From: Sabellastarte sp. h YS-2021
Lineage: Eukaryota; Annelida; Polychaeta; Sabellida; Sabellidae
NCBI GenBank assembly: GCA_964017235.1
Contig: OZ024936.1
Span: forward strand, 94,338,537 to 94,402,536
DNA length: 64,000 bases
Direction: 5' to 3'
The notes below the pieces were generated by a model, which saw only the letters and a list, made by a program, of their open reading frames with translations, was not told the DNA's origin and searched no databases. A program made the position numbers and the translations under genes. This document shows, one piece after another, positions 34,038 through 45,812 of this stretch. Numbering within the stretch: position 1 is the stretch's first letter; each line of letters opens with the position of its first letter.

Positions 34038-35415
34038 TGTTATGATAGAAATTTCTCAAAATTTCTCTTACCTTTGTTCATTAAATAATTGGTTCAGAAA
34101 TATTCCAATTGTTTCATAATATATCCAATAATTAAAATTTGTTTCAAATACTCCATTTATTTTATAATATATCCAAATAATTAATGATATAATTATATCC
34201 TGTGTCATAACATACACAAATTAAATTATATCCTGTGTGATAACATACACAAATTAAAATTTATGTATCCATGTGACAAGCTACTTGGTTATTTTATCCA
34301 AGTGACAAGGTATCCACATATGTGTATCCATGGTGTCAGTCAGTTTAAAAATTGTTGTTTTTTTTAAGATATCCAAATGCTTAGATTTATTATATCCCGT
34401 AGATAAAATATTTAATTTAAATTGATAAAACCAAATCACCCATGTTATATTTTCAAAATACATTCTGAGTATCATATCCTTTGTGAGAAGATATCCAAAA
34501 TTGTACAAGTCCAAATGTGAGCAAAAATCTGCTAAGTGTTTGGACATCTTGTTTTTGTCACACAGCTAATTAGACCTGTCTTATTTGCTAGGATGAGGAT
34601 TTCCTCCAGTCAATATCCTTTGTGATTTGTCTCCAGATCTCCTGGGGGGCGTTTTTATAGAGTGAGTAATTGATCCCTACAGACCCCCTCCATATTGTAA
34701 AATTCCCCCAGTATTGCAAAATTTCTCCTCCCCATTATTGCAGAAAAATCTTTAATTTTGAGCAATACTCTTTAATATTGTTATTTTTAACTGCGTAGTT
34801 AATCTTCTGTATAAAAACCCGTGTAATTAGCCTTAACAAAGAGAACACGGAGCTGACAGATGGATACAAACAGTGTTATGGGATTAAGCTCCTGAAAACT
34901 AGTAATTTGAACTTAGAATATTTTTACATGGTTTGGACTTAGAAAATATCTGTCCTGTTGGACTTAGGAGAAATTCACCTATTTGTGTCATGAAGAAAAG
35001 TGTTGTAAATTTGGAGACAAGAAGTTGTATCAACAAAACCTGTAACATGTTTTGGGAATATTTTATGAAAATCTAAAAGACAGATAAAAAGATTAAATTT
35101 GGATAAATGTCTCACATGTGTTGAAAAATTGGATATGTTGAATCAGTAATGTTTATTATTTAAAAATAAATTGATTGGATACTATTTATTTCTTTTATTC
35201 TTGTTTGTGAATATTACGGATAGATATTGGGATATACACAATATTGGATAAACAATTATGAGAGGCGAGTACTGATTATTTCTACTTTCTGTTTAATTAT
35301 TTCTATTTGGATAAATTTGGCATCTACAAATATTTTATTGAGATTACTAGTCCTTATATGAGAATAAGATCCCAACCCCTAAGAGTGTTGTGACCAAGGA
35401 AAAACGGCCATAACA
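34038..35415 (+). repeat. 3' LTR
   Basis: Same length and, as far as can be read, the same sequence as the 5' LTR. TATA box at 34810-34816. The sequence just before it (CTGTGTGCCCAGGGTAT) is not a strong polypurine tract, but the second element has a similar CTGTGGGCCAGGGAAT at the same place. Confidence 0.95.
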
Positions 35416-35463
35416 CTACCAACAAGGACGAATTGCATGATCGCGCATATTCGCCACTAAACA

Positions 35464-35485
35464 TCGCCACAGTGTGACCTGGGCA
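35464..35485 (-). repeat. Harbinger right terminal inverted repeat
   Basis: Perfect partner of 13737-13758, followed by the target duplication TAA at 35486-35488. Confidence 0.95.
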
Positions 35486-35488
35486 TAA

Positions 35489-36584
35489 GTGAGCACCCTT
35501 TGACTTTTGAATTTCCTCTTGTTCCCAATATGCCAACTCACATACTGAAATACATTCAAATTGTTTTCGGGAATTTTTCTATATGCAGGAGTTTGTGGTG
35601 CCAGGTTGGGGCACCAAGTATACAGAGAAACAATATCATCACTTCAAAGTAAGCTTCCACTGCTTTTATGTGTAACTTGGAGAATATATTGGGACAGTTG
35701 GATGACATCGGCCAAACTTCTACATTTGCGGGGATCTGTCAAGACCATATAAGGAAGCCAAAGGGATGATGGACATAAGTTAATTGTTAAAATTACTTGT
35801 AAAAGTTTCTTCCCTCTTTAAAATAGGTACGACTGTAGAATCCCCTGACGGAAGTGAAAATATGATAATTGGGAAGTTTATAGGAAAAGATAAATAATAA
35901 TTCTTGTAATTATGCTAATTAGGTACACCCGGTAACAGTGGATCGGAACGGTTTATTGATTTTTACGTCACGTCAGTACTAAACTAAACCTGTTATTTAA
36001 ACCTTTCTTTTGTAAAATGGAGATACATATTTTACCTTAATATATATAATATTTCAGTTTTATTTGGCCAATCGTTTGTGTACTTAAGTGCTGAATAACA
36101 CAAGTACCTACTCAGTGGTTCACGTCAGTAAACTGGACAGTGAAACGGAACGGCAATTTAACAACAATATTGAAACAATAGACAGCTTGGGCAGGATTCT
36201 CCAGTGGTTGGATGATCATTTATTATTTCATAAATAAAATTGAGTGGGCCATTGGGACACTTGTGCTATGTATGAGGCAGTAGTAAACCCATACCATTGT
36301 ATAAAATGGAGATACATTTTATTTAAAATCAAAATATTTATAATGGTTCCTACTTAATTTACTCCGTCATTAGTTTTTTGGAATACTGATTGACTAAAGT
36401 ACCAGAAATTAAATATGTGCTTGTTGGGTCTTTGCATCAATTTCTAATTTCTTGTATGACTTTTATAGAGCTTAATCTCCATAAAAAGACAGACTTTAAG
36501 GCTCAACCAAGAAACAAATCCAAAGAATTGAATTGATTTACTTCCACTTTGGTTACCACAGTGGTGGTAAATGAAATTCAATGA
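35489..36584. repeat. Sequence matching, in inverse orientation, 40.3-40.5 kb
   Basis: About 35835-35960 (CCCCTGACGGAAGTG, TACACCCGGTAACAGTGGAT) and 36140-36160 (GGACAGTGAAACGGAACGG) reappear as complements in 40320-40490. They could be two opposed copies of one dispersed repeat, or the arms of a larger element of about 4.6 kb. No gene seen. Confidence 0.6.
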
Positions 36585-36815
36585 TGTATTTATTTAATTA
36601 TTTGGATTTAATCGTCACTTTTAACATTGTATCATATCAGGTTGGGTAGTTTGATGGACAGAGGAAACCAGTACATACAGTCGGTCAAGGTTCTGTACTG
36701 TAAACTGCTCACAATCAGAAAGTAGCTACCAACTTTCCCATATTCAGTTCAGGGTTTGAACCACAGACCTCAGAGGTGGGAGGGGAAGATGTTACCCACT
36801 GTGTCACCGTGCCCT
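36585..36815 (-). mobile_element. tRNA-derived SINE
   Basis: Same family as at 5344. On the minus strand it has GAGGGCACGGTGACACAGTG at the head, a B-box-like GGTTCAAACC, the shared body CAGTTTACAGTACAGAACC and an AT-rich tail with AAATAAATA. Diverged, so older. Confidence 0.75.
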
Positions 36816-36819
36816 CCCA

Positions 36820-38712
36820 GTGGTTTCTATTTACTAAAGCTAGCAGCATAATTATTTGGAAACCAGTGCAACTGAAGCAACTGCCTTTGGAGGTGGAAAA
36901 TATGTGCATATTAGTTGAGTTATTTTTACCTCTAAAGCAAAAAGTAAAATTATTTTTCTAGCTTTTACAAATGTTGGCTAATTTGGGATGAAATTCATTA
37001 ACTTTCAAGCGTCTGGTGACAATCAAACATTGACTATTTAAGCATTTACAATTCAAGTCATTTTATTCGACTGACTTTCAATGGAATCAACATCAAGAAC
37101 ATCACACAAATCATTTGCATTAGAGCTAAGTAACTTTGATAGAGACATTGCATATGTGACATATTGTTACAGATGTTACAATTATGATATTTGCTATTAA
37201 TGTTTTACACCATTTCATTGTAGTTTATAAAACTTTTTACTTGATCAAAGTTTCTTGGGTATTGCCAAAGATATTTATAAGGTTAATAACCCATAAATCA
37301 GGTATGTGTCAATTATATCATCCATGAAATAAGCAAATGAGAAGATAATAAATAAGCAATAAATAAAAATGAAGCAAATAGAGATACATGTTGACCTTTG
37401 TCAAACTGTCAAAATTTGCTTTTATCTTGTGTTAAAATTCATTACAGACAAAAAATTATCAAAATATCATCTGGTAAAACAATCCTCAAGACATTTGTCA
37501 TTGATCCCCCACTCAGGCTCTGTGTGTGTGTCTCAACACTCATTCACACTATGTACTAAAACTTCTTGATCCCTTCCCCCAAAGAACTCGATCAGGATCT
37601 ACTAAAATCACCATATTATTGATACCTTACAGTGGACTCTCTCAATCTGCACACTAATATTTGAGAATAGTTGATCCCCAACCTCAGCCTTCACTCAATT
37701 CACAGTCCCTCATCAAAGTTGTTTGTGTGCAAGTCTGATAATTTTGACACCATTTGCATAGTGATTTTTAGAATTATTTCCTATTATATGAACATCTATT
37801 TAAAAACTTTATGATTACTAAATGCAGTCTCATATACATTATACAATTATTAAGAAGTCACAAGCAAATTGAAGATCTTGGAAGAAATTTCATTTGTAGA
37901 TTTATGTAGCTTTGAGACTTTTCAGCCTTCTCTACAAAGGCTAAATATATCTAACTTGTTGCTTCTAGAAAATTTATGTTCTGTCATGCATTAATGACAC
38001 TTTCAATATATATGATAGACACTGGAATCTTTAACTTTACTAATTTCTAAGTATATAACATATTTCCAAAGCTTCTGAATGCAATTAGAACAATTTTTTT
38101 CTCCATGCATTTTGTTTGTATTACTATTTCACATAAAAAACTGTGAATGTATGCTGGTTAAACTGTTCATGATGTACCTTGGCTTCATATTGTCATTGTG
38201 ATATGACCTGTTCAATGTATTCCACTGCCATCTACCTCCTTTGATATGACCTGTACACTGTTTTGCAGTGTTTTCCCCACAACTCCCAACCCAAAATACT
38301 GCAACTGATATGACCTACCAAATGTTTTGCACTGTTTTCCCCACAACACCGTACCCAGTTTGATACAAGTGATATGATCTACTTTATGATTCTGACTGAC
38401 TTCTTGTATTTATAGTGAAATTCTGAAAATAGTTTACCTAGAAATTCCTCAGAGCAATGAAAAATTAAAGCAATTCCAAGATACATGTTGCATTCTTTTT
38501 ATAGGAGTCAAAGACAAATTGAGGATTAAAATAAGTAGCAACTGACAACAGAAGATAGCTATATAGAATACCTTATTGAAGTTTTATTATCAATTAAAAT
38601 CATTGTAAAATCATTCATATATTTGATGAGAGAACATACTTTGACTATACTTTTAGGGGAAATGAATTTGCAGAAACTCAATGTTAACAAAGTTTTGAGG
38701 CTATTAATAACG
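36820..38712. other. No gene seen
   Basis: AT-rich. A short degenerate repeat (GATATGACCTG ... GTTTTCCCCACAAC) occurs three to four times at 38210-38385. Confidence 0.6.
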
Positions 38713-39469
38713 CAGATAGCAAGACCCTAGTGGGCCACCATTGGCTATGGGTGGCAAAATATAGCTAGTGGGCCACCACTGAGCCACTGCTGGACCACTG
38801 ACTGCATTTTTTTTTCAAAATTTTTAAAGCATTATAAACAACTTCATAAGCAACCTCAACTATTGTTTTCTGACATACTATTTAACAATATTCAACATTA
38901 ATATTTCAAAATCTAAATATTTTGTGTGGGCCACTGTTGGCCCACCAACTACCAAGGTCAGTGGCTGCATCTCAGGGACCAGCCTACACCCACTGGTGTA
39001 AAATTCTGGAGAAAATTAGGTAAAATGTGCATTTTCTTTCACTTAACATAAGACTTGGTTAATGTCATGTATATAAACAAACTTATTTGGTTGTCTCAGT
39101 CAGACTTTCCTCCACTTTATTACTTCATATATTACTTGCTTATATATTTGCCCCAGGTGGTCCATCAATGGTCCACCCACTACATAAGTAGTAAAGGACC
39201 CATGATGGGCACCCAGTGGGCCACTGGTGGCAAATATTTTATTTTTAGTAAAGGTTAAAGATGAAGATAATCCCTGGTGGACTAATAGAAAAGCTTATCA
39301 TTGGCTGCCAACAGTGGGCCACTGATGAACCACCAGTAAACCTTATTGTCGGCTGACAATGGTGGACCACTGTTTAACAGCTGGTCGCGCCAATGGCTAG
39401 CCACCAGCTACAGCCAATATCGGACCGACCTGGTGGGCCAGTGGTGGCCCTACAGCGTCTTGCTATCTG
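38713..39469. mobile_element. Small inverted-repeat element (MITE-like)
   Basis: Ends CAGATAGCAAGAC (38713-38725) and its complement (39457-39469). Inside are many copies of GTGGGCCACC and its complement, so the single strand could fold back extensively. No ORF. Superfamily not assigned; target duplication unclear. Confidence 0.65.
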
Positions 39470-40605
39470 GGAAGGGTACAATATGATACTTTCACCATTT
39501 TAATGAAGAATATTGTTGGTTCTGACACTCAAAATCTTATAATCCCAAGTACCCTTTGATGTCTCACTAGATGGTGGGCCATTTGGTCCCAATTGGAATC
39601 ATTGATTTAACTACTGACTATAATTTCCGTCAAAAGTTGGGAGTACAGAAACTACGAAAGTCTGAAGGTCTGGGGAAACCATAAAGCAACATATGGAAAG
39701 AAAAAAAATCATTGCAATAGATTCAGTTTTGATTGCATATAGGTGCACAAATGGGTGAGATAAAGCAACAAGGTAAATGTTTATACTATTATACTTTATA
39801 ATAATATGTAATTTTACATGAGAAATAAGTGTCAAAATTTATTACAAAGCCCAGTTACAACCTGCTCAGAAAGTACTTTGGAACATAAATAACAAGAGTA
39901 GTGCACACTATTTCTGTGCACAGGCCTAAGTGAATGAGGGGTACAGGCCCACTGAATAAAACATTGAGGAGCTCAGGATTCCGTTTACAGGTTATAAAGG
40001 TGTTGAACAGATTCTGTAGAACACATATTGAGAATATTGTTCACAGTTTTAATATAAAATTTGCTTGATGAAAAACTGTATGCTCATTAAAACAGTGCAG
40101 TACATGGGCCAGGTGCCGACTCTTTCATCCTCATTTGAGTGCTGAACCCCTTTCTCATGGAAACCACGCAAGCAACAGACCCCCCCCCCCCCCCCTTATT
40201 AGGAAAGGCTTTTATTGTCCGTCAGTGTAGAAATGGGTTAAAATATATAAAATAATGATACAAATATCAATAGGTAGGTATGAATGTGCTTTCAATGTTG
40301 ATTGTTTACAATTTATATTTGCGTTCCGTTTCACTGTCCCGTTCCGATGACTGTTACCGGGTGTAATATTATGAAATAGATAGGGTAGACATGGTCGACA
40401 GGGTCGACAGCATAATTCCCATATTCATAAATATTAATTAGTTTTATTTGACACATAATTACCATATTTCTACTTCCGTCAGGGGATTTCTGTAGTTCAG
40501 CCGTCAAGTTATAGCGGGGTAGCTGAGCATATTTTGTACTCTCCCGGTGACCATTTGTAATGGGCGATAAAAGCGGATCCCTGTCAAGGGAAACAAGAAA
40601 TACAG
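39470..40605. other. No gene; poly-C run and inverted repeat copy
   Basis: A run of about 17 C lies near 40180-40197. 40320-40490 is the complement of 35835-36160. Otherwise no feature. Confidence 0.6.
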
Positions 40606-40607
40606 TA

Positions 40608-40840
40608 CACGGGTGGTCATTAAGATAAACGGTCACGGAGATAAACAGTCTTCAAAGTTTTCAAATTTAAATAATGTAAATATAAAAAGCGCAGAAACTA
40701 AACAACAAAATAGACTAAAACAATGCTTTCCATGATTTTGGTTTGTTTTATATTGTTGTTTAAACATTTTAACTGTTTTTATGTGGGTATTTATGAGGAC
40801 CGTTTATCTCTGTGACCGTTTATCTTAATGACCACCCGTG
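40608..40840. mobile_element. Foldback MITE with TA target duplication
   Basis: Long inverted repeats of about 38 bases: CACGGGTGGTCATTAAGATA at 40608 and its complement ending at 40840, with only a few mismatches. TA flanks both ends (40606-40607, 40841-40842), as in Tc1/mariner-type insertions. 233 bp, non-coding. Confidence 0.85.
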
Positions 40841-40842
40841 TA

Positions 40843-41835
40843 CTGGTAAAAACAAAGACGTAGGCTCTGAACACATACACACAGTGAAATACAAACCAAA
40901 ATATATATTCCCACGCGTCTCATAATCCTGATAATAATTAAGCATGTGTATCCTTTGATCAAATAGGTTTGAAAGAATTTATTATTATTTTATTGTCAAA
41001 ATGATCTGAACATGTGTAGTAGTAGTAGTAGCAGTACATATGCTAAAAATAGCTAGAAAATTTTCAGAAAATTCCCCCGCTATACTAGAAATAGACGTGC
41101 AATTTCTGAAAATTTCCCTGTTACTATAGATAGACAGTTTTCCTGCAAAGGAGGCCAGAGTTTGTAAAGAGGCCCCTTTGGGGTTTTAGAGTATTATGCC
41201 TGGAATTTCGTCATAATTGCCTCTCAGTGGCATTGTCCACAACTGCAACCAATCCACCTGTAGGCTTCTTTACTGGAGTGTGATAATGTAGTTTTCTACA
41301 TTAAAAGATCCCTATACAAAATACAATACAAAACCAGTTAACATGAAAAATTTACAGAGCTACTGCTTGGTGTCCCAACTTGGTACAAACCTCATATAAT
41401 CTAATAATCTTGTCTAATGTTGACTTTATAGTCTAGTACTTAATCTCCATCAATTGACAGACTCTTAGGTGCAACATAACAAAAACAAGGTGGAGAATCT
41501 ATATCCAATAATATATCCAGGCTATACCAAAGAAGACAGGGGTGACGGGGAGGCTTATGCAATTGCAAATAGTAATTAAGTTTGGAGCTTTTTCCTGAAG
41601 GAGGCAATGGATATTACACTACGTTATTCATTGTTATTGGACCATAAGACACAGTATGTATTGACTATTGCATATCACCATTACAATTTCCAGGGAGGTA
41701 TTAATACCATCGAATACCCCATTCACACTACAGGTAGTATACCCCGTGGTAGTAGGAAATACTATACACCCCTGTCCTCTACTACTGTCTGATGTTTGTA
41801 TGGAAACTTGTGACACAGTGGTGAACTGTCTAAGG
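40843..41835. other. No gene seen
   Basis: A short GTA microsatellite lies at about 41015-41038. Otherwise unremarkable AT-rich sequence. Confidence 0.6.
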
Positions 41836-42412
41836 CCCGTATTCACGAAAGGTCTTAGCCAGGGCTTAGGCGTAAAGTTGAGACTTTTGTCTCAAGTTTC
41901 TGCCTAAAAACTGCCAAGACATCTGTCTTAGGCTTAGTGGTATTCACAAAGAATTTAAGACCAGTCTTAGGCTTAGCCAAGAGCTCAACTTTAGGACTGG
42001 TTGGTACTGGGCTCAAAATTTGTAAAGACGACTTAAATATGGCCCCCATAAACTTTTCTCCATTTCAAAATTTGAAATAGCTGTAAATAAAGTATTATTA
42101 TACAGAATACTTCACTAAAGCAGTCTTTGGGAGTTTATATGTGGTAACAAGGTTTTCCATTTCAAAATAGCACTTTTCCTTAGATAGAATACATTAAATG
42201 AAGGCTATATGTCACCAATACTATAGTTCGAATGGAAAAGAAAGGTCACATGACACAGAAAACCACTGTGGTTATTTGATAATTTTGGACTCAGCTAAGT
42301 CACTCTTTGTGAATACGGTTTTAAGACAAAACTTAGCTGAGACAAAAGTCTTAACTTTAAGACTGGATTTAAGCCTAAGACCTGGCTAAGTCTAAGACCT
42401 TTTGTGAATACC
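41836..42412. mobile_element. Foldback element, 'GTATTCAC...GGTCTTAG' family
   Basis: Left end GTATTCACGAAAGGTCTTAG; right end CTAAGACCTTTTGTGAATAC. Both arms extend inwards through AGTTGAGACTTTTGTCTCA-type words. Non-coding. Relatives lie at 50.6, 52.5, 53.1 and 55.5 kb. Confidence 0.75.
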
Positions 42413-42415
42413 AGA

Positions 42416-43466
42416 CAATTCTCAGCGTCCTATTGAAATTTTAAAAAATTTAAAATTTCTTCCTCTAAGTTTGGAACTGTGAGCATGTGCAGAAGAAATT
42501 TTCATTTGATAAGTAAAGGTGTGGTCCATGGTTTCTATAAGGCTGCGACATAGTTGTTTTTTCCATGTAACACGTTAGTGCGACGGCAACATAAGGTGAG
42601 TGGAGGTAAATGGAAGCTGTCTCTCAGTGACAAATGTTTACGCTACTCTTATCCTATTGTTATTTATTGTGTCCAATCAGTGACAATGCATGCCATACTT
42701 TATGGATACACCAAATCTCGGAAGATATTAAAGGTTTTGATTTAGATTTATTGTTGTTTTACGTCGCGTTTAACAGCCAGGGTCATATTGAGATGGGTAG
42801 TTTATGGGTGGAGGAACCAGTGCATACTAGTAAACCACCGGGCATCACTCTAACCGCTACACCACCAAGTCCCCCGGTAGATATTAGGTCACATTTGTAT
42901 TTATTGTGGGTGCTTTACCCAAATGAAATCAATTGACCTATTACAATGGTTTATAATGGGTGATAATTTAATTCCTACTTGAAATCAGCGCCCCAGATTG
43001 ATACAATTTGCATTCTCGAAACCAAGTAATATATGATAACTCTGTCTGCTCTATAAGTTTTATTCACAAAACATGCTAGATTTTGCACAGACTTGATCCA
43101 ATTCTTTGTATTTATTATTCCACCAAATGTAACATACATGGAATCATTATGGATTCACCTGATGAGTCGGGGATCCTACTATCTGATGAAATGCAGTACC
43201 AAATTGTGGAAAAAAAGTCATTCAGTCCTCCTATAATACCTAACACAAAATGACTCGAGGAATGTCTAGATTTTCCAAAACATTGCAGAAAAACTGTTCT
43301 AGGAAGAATTCCTACCCCTAAGCACTATATGGATGCACGATTAAACCCTTATCTATCAAATATCTACAGTGCATATGTAACACATCCTCTTACAGAAATT
43401 AGGTAATTTTAGTTGTGTGTAAAATGTACTATTATACCCCTTTGTTGACTGATTTGGGTTTAACAT
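42416..43466. other. No gene apart from the SINE
   Basis: No coding sequence recognised. Confidence 0.55.
42745..42880 (-). mobile_element. SINE fragment
   Basis: On the minus strand: GACTTGGTGGTGTAGCGGTT (A-box-like), then CATCTCAATATGACCCTGGC and GTTAAACGCGACGTAAAAC, the tail shared with the copies at 17.77 and 48.6 kb. Confidence 0.7.
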
Positions 43467-44122
43467 TATTATGGCTATAAAATGTTTAATTTCTTAAGAT
43501 AACCTTACTAGGCCCAAAATGTAGTATTTTACTGATTGTCTTTTAACTGGTGCTAACTCATATAGCTGTCTCATATTTAGTACAGTTGTATCCTTGAGTA
43601 GTTGTGCAATAACTGCATCCTTGATTAAGGTCAATGTTGTAACCTTCCCATTCGAATGCAAAACAAGGTTAACACAAACTGTCAAGCATTGATCCTTGAA
43701 CCTGTCGAATATTTTAACCTTCATACAAGGACAGACAATGATGTATCCTTCTATGCTGACCTTCAGAATTTTGGTAACCTTAAGAATCATTTTAAAAATC
43801 ACTGGTAAAACATATTTTTTATGAGAGGAAAGCTTTGGTAAAAAATAGTCTGTCATGATTGGATCAACACATATTGCTAAAATGTAAGGATTACTTGAAA
43901 TACTTGTTAATATTTTTGTTGGTGGTTAGCTGTAATAAGTTAATACTTGTATTCAAAATGGATTGTATTGCTGATGTGTGAATCAACCTTTACAATAAAA
44001 TGATAGAAAGTTATATGCTTCTTTTGACTGGAATACATCTGGTCCTTAACTATTGAGAATCCCGATCCTGGAGTAATTAGTCTTATTAGGGCTCACAAAG
44101 CAGCGGGAATTTGACCCTAATA
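43467..44122 (+). repeat. 5' LTR of the second element
   Basis: Ends four bases before the primer site TGGTGGAGGTGCCGGGTA (from 44127). Its first 450 bases hold about nine WCCTT words (AACCTT or ATCCTT) in one orientation. Confidence 0.85.
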
Positions 44123-44126
44123 ATTT

Positions 44127-44149
44127 TGGTGGAGGTGCCGGGTATTCTC
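44127..44149 (+). other. Primer binding site of the second element
   Basis: TGGTGGAGGTGCCGGGTA, nearly the same as the site at 23851, so both elements probably use the same tRNA primer. Confidence 0.7.
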
Positions 44150-44193
44150 TTGGACCACTGGATAGAACATTGTAAACATAAGAAGTGGATGCT

Positions 44194-44424
44194 ATGTCAG
44201 TTCCATGTTCCAGTCAATCAGAGGCCACCTCTACAAGTTATCCATATGATGAGAAAGTTATAGCACAAGAAGTTTTATCAGCAGGAAATCACGCATTAAT
44301 CCCTCTGGATAATGTAAATATATCTACCACGACATGGACATATCAATGTGTTTACTGTAAATTTAAGGGAGTCAAAATAAAATTCATTTTAAATCATGAG
44401 AAGATCAATCACCCAGGGCTTTGA
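44194..44424 (+). CDS. C2H2 zinc-finger accessory protein, second copy
   Basis: 76 codons from ATG 44194 (MSVPCSSQSEATST). The finger is CVYC, 12 residues, H, 4 residues, H. The preceding phrase HALIPLDN ... ISTTTWTYQ matches HALYHLGNN ... ISTTSWTYN in the intact element. The frame is still open although the neighbouring gag is broken, which suggests recent selection or chance survival of a short frame. A TTTCTTTAG|G acceptor-like sequence (AG at 44470-44471) sits between it and gag, as in the other element. Confidence 0.75.
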   Translation: MSVPCSSQSEATSTSYPYDEKVIAQEVLSAGNHALIPLDNVNISTTTWTYQCVYCKFKGVKIKFILNHEKINHPGL

Positions 44425-44496
44425 TCATCAAAGCTGGAAAAGCCAACACAAATAAAAAGAAGTTTCTTTAGGAAACATTATCCATTACGCTCAGAA

Positions 44497-45031
44497 ATGG
44501 CCAATTTAGATGCTATTGCTCATAATTTGGATGCCTTAAGAGAACAGGTGGAGGACCTTGTTGCTCATCAAGATGCACAAGGAATAGTACAGCAAGAAAA
44601 TCAAGATTGCCTGCAGTGAGTTCTCCAACAAAGAGCTTGCTTCACTAAGGCCTTCCCCGTTTAGAGATATGGCCAGTGAACATAAAGATAGATGGTTAAA
44701 GCGGTTTTTAAGCTATGCTGAGTACTGCAACATGGATGAAGAGAAGAAGCTGAGGATTTTTCATCTCATAGTCGAAAGTGCTGCTGAAGTTTGGTTTTGT
44801 GGTCTGACAGATGGTATCAAGCAAAATTGGGATCTACTACAAGAAGCTTTCAACCATAAATATATTGATGCAAACAATCTAACTTGGTTAAAGGAGCAAT
44901 GCCTGTTGAACAGAGACCAGAGTCCACGGAAGTCTGTGGAAGTCTACATTACTGATGTTAGACAAAAATGTAGTCAGTTGCAGAAAGGGGAGGCTGAAAC
45001 CATAAACTTTGCTTGGCCTCGAAGTCCATAA
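44497..45031 (+). pseudogene. gag: Gag remnant
   Basis: Starts MANLDAIAHNLDALREQVED (ATG 44497), reaches a stop at 44617-44619 and resumes in another frame as SLRPSPFRDMASEHKDRW. The core then reads RWLKRFLSYAEYCNMDEE and LLQEAFNHKYIDANNL, ending shortly after YITDVRQKCSQLQKGEAET. The zinc knuckles are absent. Clear relative of the gag at 24449. It stops where the unrelated interior begins. Confidence 0.85.
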
Positions 45032-45560
45032 CATGGGATGAAGTGTTGATAAACAATGCATCCACACTCTCTGGTTGAGTAGTAATAAAAGAGTTCTCTG
45101 ATGTAAACACATCTGACTAACAGTACACAATATCACATAAACCTTGACCGGATAAAATCTAGGTAACTTTGAGCAGTTACCGAGGGACATTTGGAAAGCT
45201 AATCAACTCTCAACCTTCGGAATGGTGAAACCAGTAAATAAGTTATGCAATTTACATACCGACCCTGATGTGTGTTGACTGGTTACCTGCAAAGCAATGA
45301 ATCTAAGCTATGTTTAAAGTGAACATTGCTGGCACAACTTATTCTGCTTTGAAAAGAACAGTTTCAGAAGCAAACTTTTACACCAAGATGTAATTAAAAT
45401 ATTGAGAAATTAGAAATTGACTTGATTTACAATAATTAAGGAACATTGGTGGATTTTTTAAAGTGGTCAAGGATTATTTTGATTCTACAAATACTGGAAA
45501 GACATATAATTTTGCAAATGAGTGATTTTAATTAACATTGTATTTAAAATAGTGGAGAAC

Positions 45561-45812
45561 ATGTCGGTAAGAAATATTTTATGTTTGTTTTGCTTCCAAT
45601 CAAACAATAAACACAGAGTGGTGATAAAAGCAGATCCTGGAAGTATTCATGAATTTTTGAATGATCACCCTCAGGGCTTTGAATTTCACATGTTGTATGG
45701 CAAAAAGTATGGAAAAGATCAAATTGTTAATATTTACTTAGTTAGTGGAACAGATGCAGCAGTATTTGTGTCACATCTAAAGGATTACATCAGTGATGAC
45801 ACATATAATTGA
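45561..45812 (+). CDS. Unrecognised small ORF A in the second element
   Basis: 83 codons from ATG 45561 in a good context (GAACATGTCG). Begins MSVRNILCLFCFQSNN with one CxxC pair. The rest (KHRVVIKADPGSIHEFL, VNIYLVSGTDAAVFV) looks like a small alpha/beta fold. Its end overlaps ORF B by 17 bases in another frame. No family recognised. Confidence 0.45.
   Translation: MSVRNILCLFCFQSNNKHRVVIKADPGSIHEFLNDHPQGFEFHMLYGKKYGKDQIVNIYLVSGTDAAVFVSHLKDYISDDTYN

Larger units (their letters stand above)
22470..35415 (+). mobile_element. Intact Ty3/Gypsy-type LTR element with chromodomain, envelope and an upstream zinc-finger ORF
   Basis: LTRs at 22470-23847 and 34038-35415, both 1378 bp, begin TGTTATG and end CATAACA. 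A 4-bp target duplication CTAC flanks the element (22466-22469 and 35416-35419). Order: LTR, primer site, C2H2 ORF, gag, pol by -1 frameshift, env, LTR. Pol order (PR-RT-RH-INT) is that of Metaviridae. Every coding frame is open, and the LTRs look identical by eye, so the insertion is recent and the element may be able to move. The env makes it an errantivirus-like endogenous retroelement. It sits inside the right end of the Harbinger transposon. Confidence 0.96.
13737..35485 (+). mobile_element. PIF/Harbinger DNA transposon containing nested insertions
   Basis: Perfect 22-bp terminal inverted repeats beginning TGCCCAGGTCACACTGTG (13737-13758 and 35464-35485) are flanked by the 3-bp duplication TAA (13734-13736 and 35486-35488), the TWA target of PIF/Harbinger. 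Inside are the two genes expected of this superfamily, convergently arranged: a DDE transposase on the plus strand and a MADF/Myb-like DNA-binding protein on the minus strand. Its own length without insertions would be about 5.2 kb. A Helitron-like satellite element (about 17.95-21.47 kb) and a Gypsy element (22,470-35,415) are inserted in it. Both genes are damaged. Confidence 0.93.

Noticed and set aside
43494..43856. 120-codon minus-strand ORF (also 49787-50095)
   Set aside because: It is antisense sequence of the second element's LTR, repeated because LTRs are repeated.
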